Of a stretch of DNA of 9,215 bases, positions 1 to 5,387 are shown piece by piece. This DNA comes from Geopsychrobacter sp. GTDB taxonomy: Bacteria; Desulfobacterota; Desulfuromonadia; Desulfuromonadales; Geopsychrobacteraceae. A program made the position numbers and the translations under genes. The stretch lies in assembly GCA_021647445.1 (NCBI GenBank), contig JAKIUS010000034.1, positions 1 to 9,215 on the forward strand, given 5' to 3'. Positions within the stretch are counted from its first letter, which is position 1. Every line of letters begins with the position of its first letter. A model generated the notes under the pieces. It was not told the origin of the DNA. It did no database searches and worked only from the letters and a program-made list of their open reading frames with translations.

Positions 1-726
1 CGTGCAACCGTGCGGCTGGGGATGACCACCGATACCCTCGATGCTGAAGGGTCTGAGCTTGTCAGGTCTGAGGTCAATCCCGATTTGCTTGTACAGCTCC
101 CCGAGGTTCTGGATCAGTTTCGTGGAGATATCGATCAGATTCCGCCGATGTATTCGGCCCTCAAGCGTAACGGGGTCCCACTTTATAAGCTGGCGCGGGC
201 CGGGCAGGTTGTTGAACGCGAGGCCCGTCACGTCAGGATTAATCGGCTAGAACTGATTGCCAGTGATTTGCCCGATCTGACCCTGGAGATTGATTGCACC
301 AAGGGGACTTATATTCGCAGTCTCTGTGCAGATATCGGTGAACGGCTTGGTTGTGGTGCGCATATTGTTGCGCTTCGTCGGCTGAGGACGGGAGCCTATC
401 CCATTGAGCGCTGTCTGCCCCTCGAACAGTTAGATGATGCTGCGGATATCCTGCAGTCTCCAGCATTCATGTCGGTCGATGATGCGCTTGTTGAGTATCC
501 GGTAGCGTTGCTGAGTGCTGATGCCGCCAGTCTCTTGCGCAATGGAGTGCCACCAAATCTTGAGTCTCTGGTTCACGAACCGACCTGTGTTTCTGGTGCG
601 TTGGTCCGGTTAGTTTTTGATGGCCATCTGCTGGCCATGGCCCGCTATGCGCCGGAACGCCTTAAGGAGCGGCGCGGAGATTTTGAATTAATTCGGGGTT
701 TTAATTGTCAAAACCCGGCTGATTAG
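1..726 (+). CDS. truB: tRNA pseudouridine(55) synthase TruB (5' end missing)
   Basis: TruB converts uridine 55 in the T-loop of most tRNAs to pseudouridine. The frame is open from base 1, reading RATVRLGMTTDTLDAEG, so the gene begins upstream and the GTG at position 10 is an internal Val codon. 241 residues are visible against roughly 300 for the family, so about 60 N-terminal residues are missing, including the motif with the catalytic Asp. Visible family motifs are IPPMYSALK (fragment residues 47-55), LYKLARAGQVVERE just after it, and CTKGTYIRSLCADIGERLGCGAH (about 99-121, shown here only by its start and end elements CTKGTYIRSL and ERLGCGAH). The Tyr of PPMYSA and the Arg of GTYIRSL match E. 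coli Y76 and R181 of the active site. The C-terminal ~90 residues fit the small C-terminal domain. The gene precedes rpsO and pnp, a widespread order. The identification is firm; only the missing start is unknown. Confidence 0.96.
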   Translation, partial: RATVRLGMTTDTLDAEGSELVRSEVNPDLLVQLPEVLDQFRGDIDQIPPMYSALKRNGVPLYKLARAGQVVEREARHVRINRLELIASDLPDLTLEIDCTKGTYIRSLCADIGERLGCGAHIVALRRLRTGAYPIERCLPLEQLDDAADILQSPAFMSVDDALVEYPVALLSADAASLLRNGVPPNLESLVHEPTCVSGALVRLVFDGHLLAMARYAPERLKERRGDFELIRGFNCQNPAD

Positions 727-729
727 CAC

Positions 730-758
730 TTTACAGTCCTGATTGGCTGTGGTAAATA
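730..758 (+). promoter_or_regulatory. Possible sigma70 promoter for rpsO
   Basis: A -35-like TTTACA (730-735, 5 of 6 to consensus) is followed 17 nt later by a weak -10 TAAATA (753-758). A TG pair at 750-751 makes it an extended -10 (TGGTAAATA). It starts 3 nt after the truB stop and would place the transcript start near 765, giving a leader of about 70 nt for rpsO. The -10 hexamer matches only 3 of 6, so this is a candidate by eye only. Transcription running through from truB is equally possible. Confidence 0.3.
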
Positions 759-771
759 GTTTTGGTTGTAT

Positions 772-805
772 ATCTGAAACAGATCTGCGCTCCATAATGG
801 AGGGC
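772..805 (+). promoter_or_regulatory. Tandem hairpins in the rpsO leader
   Basis: Two small hairpins lie side by side upstream of the rpsO Shine-Dalgarno (821-826). The first pairs ATCTG (772-776) with CAGAT (780-784) around an AAA loop. The second pairs GCGCTCCA (787-794) with TGGAGGGC (798-805) around a TAA loop, with a single G-G mismatch. Neither is followed by a U-tract, so neither is a terminator. Ribosomal protein S15 is known to repress its own mRNA through leader structures that differ between bacterial groups, so these are candidates for that role. The regulatory function is inferred. Confidence 0.35.
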
Positions 806-833
806 GTAAAAGTAGAATAAAAGGAGAATCCAG

Positions 834-1100
834 GTGCTTGGCACAGAACGCAAACTAGAAATTATCGAAGAGTACAAACGTCACGAAGGCGATACCGGAT
901 CCCCGGAGGTGCAAATTGCCCTTCTTTCTGAGCGGATCGGGTACCTGACAGACCACTTCAAAACACATAAAAAAGACCATCATTCCCGTCGTGGTTTGCT
1001 TAAAATGGTCGGTCAGCGTCGACGCTTGCTCGATTATCTGATTAAGCAAGACGTTGAGCGCTATCGCACCATTATCAAAGCTCTCGGCATCCGTCGTTAA
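834..1100 (+). CDS. rpsO: 30S ribosomal protein S15
   Basis: S15 is a primary binder of the 16S rRNA central domain and helps form the bridge to the 50S subunit. The 88 residues match the usual length. The family signature is complete: [17 protein letters not shown] (19-35), then [16 protein letters not shown] (41-56), [10 protein letters not shown] (60-69) and the C-terminal LGIRR. H41, D48 and S51 lie in the segment that contacts the rRNA G-U/G-C motif in known structures. The start is a GTG, chosen because AAGGAG (821-826) sits 7 nt upstream and because the encoded N-terminus has the normal family length. It lies 107 nt after truB and is followed at once by a strong terminator, so S15 can be made in excess over downstream pnp. 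The leader contains hairpins that could serve S15 autoregulation. Confidence 0.98.
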   Translation: MLGTERKLEIIEEYKRHEGDTGSPEVQIALLSERIGYLTDHFKTHKKDHHSRRGLLKMVGQRRRLLDYLIKQDVERYRTIIKALGIRR

Positions 1101-1104
1101 AAAG

Positions 1105-1144
1105 AGCAGCATGCTCAGTCGTTGAGCATGCTGCTTTTGTTTTT
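1105..1144 (+). terminator. Strong intrinsic terminator after rpsO
   Basis: A perfect 13-bp stem, AGCAGCATGCTCA (1105-1117) with TGAGCATGCTGCT (1123-1135), closes a 5-nt GTCGT loop. A T-rich tail follows (TTTGTTTTTG from 1136). It begins 5 nt after the rpsO stop. It should end most rpsO transcripts, with any read-through supplying pnp. In E. coli a terminator also lies between rpsO and pnp. Confidence 0.9.
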
Positions 1145-1153
1145 GTTTGGCTC

Positions 1154-1209
1154 TGGAGGCTGTCCGGAGAGAGGATCTGTTTTCAGGTTCTGTCTCAGGC
1201 CAACCTCCA
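1154..1209 (+). promoter_or_regulatory. Imperfect long hairpin in the pnp leader
   Basis: An outer stem TGGAGG (1154-1159) with CCTCCA (1204-1209) encloses an inner stem pairing GAGAGAGGATCTG (1167-1179) with CAGGTTCTGTCTC (1184-1196) around a TTTT loop. The inner stem has one G-G mismatch and three G-U wobbles. In E. coli and some other bacteria a long hairpin in the pnp leader is cut by RNase III, and PNPase then destabilises its own mRNA. This structure is in the right place for such control. The pairing is visible in the sequence; the function is inferred. Confidence 0.38.
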
Positions 1210-1238
1210 AAAGCTTTTTAACCGGCTTATTTTTTCAT

Positions 1239-1256
1239 CAGACGATTGAACGTCTG
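1239..1256 (+). promoter_or_regulatory. Hairpin just upstream of the pnp ribosome binding site
   Basis: CAGACG (1239-1244) pairs perfectly with CGTCTG (1251-1256) around a 6-nt ATTGAA loop. It ends 4 nt before the pnp Shine-Dalgarno GAAGGAG (1261-1267). A hairpin this close can influence ribosome access or serve as a protein or nuclease site. It has no U-tract, so it is not a terminator. The stem is short, and its function is a guess based on position. Confidence 0.35.
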
Positions 1257-1273
1257 CAGAGAAGGAGTAGATT

Positions 1274-3373
1274 ATGGCCTTTCACAAGGTAGAGATTGAG
1301 TTTAACGGTCAGCCGTTGACTCTGGAAACAGGTAAGATGGCACGTCAGGCCGACGGTGCGGTTATTATCACTTATGGTGATACCAAGGTTATGTGTACGG
1401 TGGTCTCCGCCAGGAAGATGCGTGAAGGACAAGATTTCTTCCCCCTGACCGTCAACTATGCAGAAAAATTTTATGCAACCGGCAAGATCCCGGGCTCTTT
1501 TTTCCGTCGTGAGCGTGGTTCCACCGAGCGCGAGACCCTGATTTGTCGTTTGATCGATCGCCCCATGCGTCCGCTCTTCCCCAAGGGGTACATGTTTGAA
1601 ACCCAGATCATGCCTTCGGTTATCTCTGCTGATTGCGTGAATGATCCTGACACTCTGGCGATGGTTGCCGCTTCGGCATCTGTTGCTATCTCGGATATCC
1701 CTTTTGACGGTCCGATTGCGGCGGTACGTGTCGGTCGCGTTGATGGCCAACTTGTCGCTAACCCGACCTTGGAGCAGCAACAGCAGAGTGACCTTGAGAT
1801 TGTTGTCTCCGGTTCGCGTGATGCCGTCATGATGGTTGAGGGTGAATCACAGTTCTTCACCGAGCAGGAGATGCTTGATGCAATCTTCTTCGGTCATAAG
1901 GCGTTGCAGCCCCTGATCCAGAGTCAAACTGAATTGGCCAAACTGGTCGGCAATACCAAACGCGAGTTCATTGTGCCTGAGGTTGATGCTGCATTAGCCG
2001 CCAAAGTTACCGAACTGGCTGAGACCAAGGTCGCCGAACTTGTAAAGATTCAGTCGAAACAGGAACGTTATGCGGCACTGGCCGATAATCGGGCGGTTGT
2101 CCAAGCGGAACTGGCTGAAGAGTATGCAGATCGTGATGGAGAAATTGCGACGATTCTCGGCGCGGTCGAGAAACGTGTGGTCCGTCAGATGGTTGCTCGT
2201 GACAAAATCCGCATCGATGGTCGCGATATGAACACGGTTCGTCCGATCAGTTGTGAAATCGGTGTTCTGCCGCGTGCCCATGGTAGCGCACTCTTTACGC
2301 GTGGCGAAACTCAGGCTTTGGTAACCAGCACGCTGGGAACCGGGACTGACGAGCAGCGGATGGACAATATACAGGGGATGGAATTCAAGAAATTCATGCT
2401 GCACTACAATTTCCCTCCTTTCTGTGTTGGTGAAACCAGTATGCGTCTCTTCCCGGGGCGTCGTGAAATTGGTCATGGTATGCTGGCCGAGCGGAGCGCC
2501 GCCAAAATTCTGCCCAAGCATGAAGACTTCCCCTACACGATTCGTATCGTGTCGGATGTACTTGAGTCGAACGGTTCTTCGTCGATGGCTTCGGTCTGTG
2601 GCGCCTCTCTGTCGTTGATGGATGCCGGGGTGCCGGTTAAAGAAGCGATCGCTGGTATCGCCATGGGTCTGATCAAAGAAGGCGATGATATTGCGATCCT
2701 CTCTGATATCCTCGGTGATGAAGATCATCTCGGTGATATGGACTTTAAGGTGACCGGTTCTGCTGACGGCATTACCGCCCTGCAGATGGATATCAAAATC
2801 ACCGGTGTAACCAAGGAAATCATGCAGGCTGCCCTTGAGCAGGCCAAAGAAGGCCGGATTCATATTCTGGGTGAGATGGCCAAGGCGATCAGCAGTTCCC
2901 GCGAAGAACTTTCGGAGTACGCGCCACGTATCACCACGATCAAGGTCAAAACTGATCAGGTTCGCACCGTTATCGGCGCGGGTGGCAAAAACGTACGTGG
3001 CATCATCGATGCGACCGGTTGTGCCATCGATATTCAGGATGACGGTTCGATTAATATCGCTTCGTCTGACGGCGATGCCGCCAAGTTGGCGATCAAGATG
3101 ATCCGTGACCTGACTCAGGAAGCCGAAGTCGGCAAGTTTTACGATGGTACGGTTCGCAAGATCATGGAGTTTGGCGCTTTTGTTGAAATTTTCCCGGGCA
3201 CTGATGGTCTGGTTCATATCTCTGAGCTGGCGAAAGAGCGTGTGCGCACCGTAAGTGAAATTCTTAAAGAAGGTGACAAGGTGCTGGTAAAATGCATCGG
3301 TGTTGACCGGCAAGGCAAGATCAAGCTCTCGCGCAAGGAAGCCCTCGATCAAAAATTGCCTGAAGAAGGTTAA
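1274..3373 (+). CDS. pnp: Polynucleotide phosphorylase (PNPase)
   Basis: PNPase is a trimeric 3'-5' exoribonuclease that uses phosphate to release nucleoside diphosphates. It is central to mRNA decay and a usual degradosome component. The 699 residues are the normal length and all domains are present: first RNase PH-like core (about 10-145, with [20 protein letters not shown] at 77-96), helical linker (about 240-310), second RNase PH core (about 315-545), KH domain (about 553-612, GXXG loop G568-A-G-G571) and S1 domain (about 619-690). The motif [10 protein letters not shown] (481-490) holds D482 and D488, which match catalytic D486 and D492 of E. coli; [10 protein letters not shown] (395-404) is also intact. 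ATG at 1274 is preceded by GAAGGAG (1261-1267). It follows the rpsO terminator through a 173-nt structured leader, which suggests autoregulation. Nothing appears missing or broken. Confidence 0.98.
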   Translation: MAFHKVEIEFNGQPLTLETGKMARQADGAVIITYGDTKVMCTVVSARKMREGQDFFPLTVNYAEKFYATGKIPGSFFRRERGSTERETLICRLIDRPMRPLFPKGYMFETQIMPSVISADCVNDPDTLAMVAASASVAISDIPFDGPIAAVRVGRVDGQLVANPTLEQQQQSDLEIVVSGSRDAVMMVEGESQFFTEQEMLDAIFFGHKALQPLIQSQTELAKLVGNTKREFIVPEVDAALAAKVTELAETKVAELVKIQSKQERYAALADNRAVVQAELAEEYADRDGEIATILGAVEKRVVRQMVARDKIRIDGRDMNTVRPISCEIGVLPRAHGSALFTRGETQALVTSTLGTGTDEQRMDNIQGMEFKKFMLHYNFPPFCVGETSMRLFPGRREIGHGMLAERSAAKILPKHEDFPYTIRIVSDVLESNGSSSMASVCGASLSLMDAGVPVKEAIAGIAMGLIKEGDDIAILSDILGDEDHLGDMDFKVTGSADGITALQMDIKITGVTKEIMQAALEQAKEGRIHILGEMAKAISSSREELSEYAPRITTIKVKTDQVRTVIGAGGKNVRGIIDATGCAIDIQDDGSINIASSDGDAAKLAIKMIRDLTQEAEVGKFYDGTVRKIMEFGAFVEIFPGTDGLVHISELAKERVRTVSEILKEGDKVLVKCIGVDRQGKIKLSRKEALDQKLPEEG

Positions 3374-3386
3374 GTCTGACAGGCTG

Positions 3387-3404
3387 CTCGGCCTTTGGCC
3401 GGAG
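3387..3404 (+). other. Small hairpin after the pnp stop
   Basis: CTCGGCC (3387-3393) pairs with GGCCGGAG (3397-3404) around a TTT loop, with one bulged G. It lies 13 nt after the pnp stop codon and lacks a U-tract. It may protect the 3' end of the pnp mRNA or add to the terminator that follows. Its function is unproven. Confidence 0.3.
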
Positions 3405-3413
3405 TCCAATAAA

Positions 3414-3485
3414 CGGGCTCCCCGTAAGTGAGATCTCATCTGATTGAGATGGAAGCTTTTGGGGAGCCCGATTTGCATTTTGCTT
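3414..3485 (+). terminator. Branched terminator-like structure after pnp
   Basis: A perfect 10-bp inverted repeat, CGGGCTCCCC (3414-3423) with GGGGAGCCCG (3461-3470), encloses a second hairpin pairing ATCTCA (3433-3438) with TGAGAT (3445-3450). The tail ATTTGCATTTTGCTTT is T-rich but interrupted. It probably ends or attenuates the pnp transcript before dut. The long 37-nt interior and broken T-tract make it less typical than the rpsO terminator, so a processing or 3'-protection role is also possible. Confidence 0.6.
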
Positions 3486-3509
3486 TGATCTGCCGTTTAA
3501 GGATTGATG

Positions 3510-3968
3510 ATGCCGGCATCGCCATTGGTGCAATTTAAAAAACTTCGTCCCTCTGCAGTTTTGCCCGCTTATATGACTGAGCTTGCCGCCGGTATGGATA
3601 TCTGTGCCTTGTCTGAAGCGCCAATAACTCTTGCACCCGGTCAGAGATGCCTGGTACCGACCGGGTTGGCAGTAGCGATTTCCCCGAACTATGAGATTCA
3701 AGTCCGTCCACGTTCGGGATTGGCCCTGCGTCAGGGTATTGCACTGGTAAATAGTCCGGGGACCATCGACGCCGATTATCGTGGTGAAATCGGTATAATC
3801 CTGATCAACCACGGAGAGAAACCTTTTGTGATCTCACCTGGGGACCGTATTGCGCAACTGGTCGTCGCGCCGGTGGTACACTGCCGGATTGTTGAAGTGG
3901 CAGAACTCTCTGAAACCCATCGTGGTGAGGGTGGTTTTGGCCATACCGGGGTCAATGGAGTTAGTTAA
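3510..3968 (+). CDS. dut: Deoxyuridine 5'-triphosphate nucleotidohydrolase (dUTPase)
   Basis: dUTPase hydrolyses dUTP to dUMP and pyrophosphate, keeping uracil out of DNA and supplying the precursor of dTMP. The 152 residues are the normal size of the trimeric family. All five motifs are present in order: AAGMDICA (26-33), RPRSGLAL (66-73), [14 protein letters not shown] (81-94), GDRIAQLVV (111-119) and [10 protein letters not shown] (138-147). D87 matches the catalytic Asp (D90 in E. coli), S69 is the motif II Ser, and F143 is the C-terminal Phe that stacks on uracil. Motif V has His where Ser is commonest. The frame offers TTG (3504), ATG (3507) and ATG (3510). The last is preferred because TAAGGA (3498-3503) then lies 6 nt upstream, the others being too close. 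It is followed 3 nt later by the DUF493 gene, so the two are probably co-transcribed. Confidence 0.96.
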   Translation: MPASPLVQFKKLRPSAVLPAYMTELAAGMDICALSEAPITLAPGQRCLVPTGLAVAISPNYEIQVRPRSGLALRQGIALVNSPGTIDADYRGEIGIILINHGEKPFVISPGDRIAQLVVAPVVHCRIVEVAELSETHRGEGGFGHTGVNGVS

Positions 3969-3971
3969 GGG

Positions 3972-4244
3972 ATGAGCGAACCGACTAAACCTGAAGATCT
4001 TCTTGAATTCCCCTGTCAGTTTACCTTTAAGGCCGTGGGAAGCAGTGGCCCGGATTTCTCTTCTGCCATTGCTGCGGCAGTAGGTCTGCATGCTGTGGTG
4101 CCTCGGGATGCTATCCATACCCGGCCAAGTGGCAAGGGAAATTATCAAGCTGTGTCCATTATGGTCAGTCTGCAGAGCTATCAGCAGTTAACCGCTATTT
4201 ATGCCGCCATGAAAGACGTAAATGGCGTGAAAATGTTGCTATAA
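3972..4244 (+). CDS. DUF493 (YbeD-like) family protein
   Basis: A 90-residue protein of the DUF493/YbeD family, which has a small ACT-like alpha/beta fold and an unknown biochemical role. The match shows in LLEFPCQFTFKAVG (10-23), equivalent to LLEFPTPFTYKVMG in E. coli YbeD, in SGKGNYQAVSIMV (53-65), equivalent to SSKGNYHSVSITI, and in the C-terminal VKMLL. The length matches E. coli YbeD closely. There is no signal peptide or membrane segment, so it is cytoplasmic. ATG at 3972 lies 3 nt after the dut stop. GGAG (3957-3960) inside the end of dut is about 11 nt upstream, and the adjoining stop suggests translational coupling. E. coli ybeD sits beside lipoate genes; here the neighbour is dut, so context does not point to a shared pathway. 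The stop codon overlaps a strong promoter element for the next gene. Confidence 0.9.
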   Translation: MSEPTKPEDLLEFPCQFTFKAVGSSGPDFSSAIAAAVGLHAVVPRDAIHTRPSGKGNYQAVSIMVSLQSYQQLTAIYAAMKDVNGVKMLL

Positions 4245-4245
4245 T
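4237..4245 (+). promoter_or_regulatory. Perfect extended -10 promoter element, overlapping the DUF493 stop
   Basis: TGCTATAAT matches the extended -10 consensus TGnTATAAT at every position (TG at 4237-4238, TATAAT at 4240-4245). The TAA stop of the DUF493 gene (4242-4244) lies inside it. No good -35 is seen at 16-18 nt spacing, which is usual for extended -10 promoters. It predicts a transcript starting near 4252, about 40 nt before the next gene's ATG. A chance match is possible, but the perfect fit and position favour a real promoter. Confidence 0.5.
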
Positions 4246-4292
4246 TTTTCAGTAAAGGTATTTTCTTTTTATTTCGCTTTCGGGAGGATGGT

Positions 4293-4901
4293 ATGCGGCA
4301 CAAGATAAATCCTGACAATCCGCAGCTTCGCCTTGTCAGACAGGTAGTAGACAGTCTTCGTCAGGGTGGGGTCATCATTTATCCTACTGATACGACCTAT
4401 GGTCTGGGCTGTGATATTTTTAATCCCAAGGGGATCAAGAAAATCTATCAGATCAAACAGCGCGACCCGCGAAAACCGTTCTCTTTTATTTGCAATGATC
4501 TGGCCGAGGTTGCCAATTTTGCCCGGGTCAGTAACTTTGCCTTTCATATCTTGAAACGGCATCTGCCTGGCCCATACACTTTTGTTCTTGAAGCGTCTAA
4601 AATTGTTCCAGATATTCTCACGACACGTCAAAAAACCGTTGGAATCCGTATCCCTGATAATGCAATTGCTCGCCTGATTGTTCGAGAACTTGGCCATCCT
4701 CTTATCACCACCAGTGCCAATATCTCTGGAGAAAATGCCATTCAGGATCCTGATGTGATCGATGAGCGCATCGAACGCCTGGTCGATGCCGTAATCGATG
4801 GTGGTGTCTCGATGGGTACCGAATCTTCGGTTATCAGTCTGATCGACGATCGAATAGAGGTCCTGCGTGAAGGGGCCGGCGACCTTTCCTGGATCGATTA
4901 A
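4293..4901 (+). CDS. Sua5/YciO/YrdC (TsaC) family protein, probable threonylcarbamoyl-AMP synthase
   Basis: TsaC/Sua5 enzymes make threonylcarbamoyl-AMP from threonine, bicarbonate and ATP, the first step of the tRNA modification t6A37. The 202 residues form one YrdC domain: YPTDTTYGLG (30-39), IKQRDPRKPFSF (54-65), LPGPYTFVL (91-99), VGIRIPDN (116-123) and TTSANISGE (139-147). The K55-x-R57, S141 and N143 positions fit the K-R-S-N tetrad of TsaC. The N-terminus INPDNPQLRL (5-14) instead resembles E. coli YciO, a paralogue that does not replace TsaC, although YciO has lost the SAN motif kept here. The activity is therefore plausible but not certain, and I assign no symbol. There is no C-terminal Sua5 domain. 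ATG at 4293 has GGGAGG (4282-4287) 5 nt upstream. It probably has its own extended -10 promoter at the end of DUF493 and is followed 2 nt later by a small unknown gene. Confidence 0.9.
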   Translation: MRHKINPDNPQLRLVRQVVDSLRQGGVIIYPTDTTYGLGCDIFNPKGIKKIYQIKQRDPRKPFSFICNDLAEVANFARVSNFAFHILKRHLPGPYTFVLEASKIVPDILTTRQKTVGIRIPDNAIARLIVRELGHPLITTSANISGENAIQDPDVIDERIERLVDAVIDGGVSMGTESSVISLIDDRIEVLREGAGDLSWID

Positions 4902-4903
4902 TA

Positions 4904-5308
4904 ATGACTTGTGCTGCTTTGGTTAAGTCGATTCAGGTTGCCTTTTATCGGCGGGTTCCTGCCGTAGGCTGTAATTGGCGGGATCCGTGTGACTGGGCGG
5001 CCGCTGAGGAGATGCTGGTGGCTCTGGCCGTTGAACTCAGGTCGTTTCAGATCGAACTGACTGTGGTGAGCGAACAGACCGAGATCGCCGTTCGTGGTTA
5101 TGGGGATATTTTAAATGCGATCCGTCTGCGCTATCCCACTGGCGGCTTTGCCAACACCTGCCTTGGCCATGTTATTGGTTCCAGCCCCAATCGTGATCTC
5201 GCCACTGACCTGAAACGCGGCATCAACCGACTACTTTTTGCGCCTGAGACGGTTGAACCCCAGGGCAGCGATAAGGTTATCTGTCATAATTGCGGTTGTG
5301 GATGTTGA
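4904..5308 (+). CDS. Hypothetical protein with C-terminal CHNCGCGC cluster
   Basis: I do not recognise this 134-residue protein. It starts 2 nt after the preceding stop and has no clear Shine-Dalgarno, so translation is probably coupled to the TsaC-family gene. The N-terminal part is rich in conserved-looking W, P and C (VGCNWRDPCDW, 21-31). A helical, hydrophobic stretch follows (EEMLVALAVELRSF, 35-48), then RYPTGGFANTCLGHVIG (76-92), and the protein ends in CHNCGCGC (127-134). It has eight Cys in all (3, 23, 29, 86, 127, 130, 132, 134), of which the last four could bind a metal or iron-sulfur cluster, or carry persulfide. There is no signal peptide or convincing membrane helix, so it is likely cytoplasmic. 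It is followed by a terminator, as the last gene of its unit. Being coupled to a possible tRNA-modification gene hints at a link, but I can give no function. Confidence 0.8.
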   Translation: MTCAALVKSIQVAFYRRVPAVGCNWRDPCDWAAAEEMLVALAVELRSFQIELTVVSEQTEIAVRGYGDILNAIRLRYPTGGFANTCLGHVIGSSPNRDLATDLKRGINRLLFAPETVEPQGSDKVICHNCGCGC

Positions 5309-5326
5309 TTGTCCGGTTACCGAATC

Positions 5327-5368
5327 AAAAAAACGGTCGCTCTCTGTCTGGAGATCGGCCGTTTTTTT
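5327..5368. terminator. Bidirectional intrinsic terminator between convergent genes
   Basis: Seven A (5327-5333) and seven T (5362-5368) flank a GC-rich stem pairing CGGTCG (5334-5339) with CGGCCG (5356-5361), with one G-U wobble. An upper stem pairs TCTC (5341-5344) with GAGA (5351-5354), and the loop is TGTCTG. The structure has a U-tract in either direction. It can end both the + strand transcript of the Cys-cluster gene (stop at 5308) and the - strand transcript of the PilT-family gene (stop at 5388). Confidence 0.92.
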
Positions 5369-5387
5369 GTGTGTGTTTTGTGAGTAG

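Noticed and set aside
1209..1235. AAGC...GCTT followed by TTATTTTTT as a second terminator before pnp
   Set aside because: The stem is only about 4 bp, too weak for intrinsic termination.
1238..1860. Two shorter - strand open frames opposite the 5' part of pnp
   Set aside because: Same reasoning: low-complexity translations without recognisable motifs, fully covered by the pnp coding sequence.
1994..3478. Long open frame of 494 codons on the - strand opposite pnp
   Set aside because: It lies almost wholly antisense to a complete pnp with intact domains. No family resemblance is visible in its translation, and long antisense frames are a common by-product of the codon pattern of a real gene.
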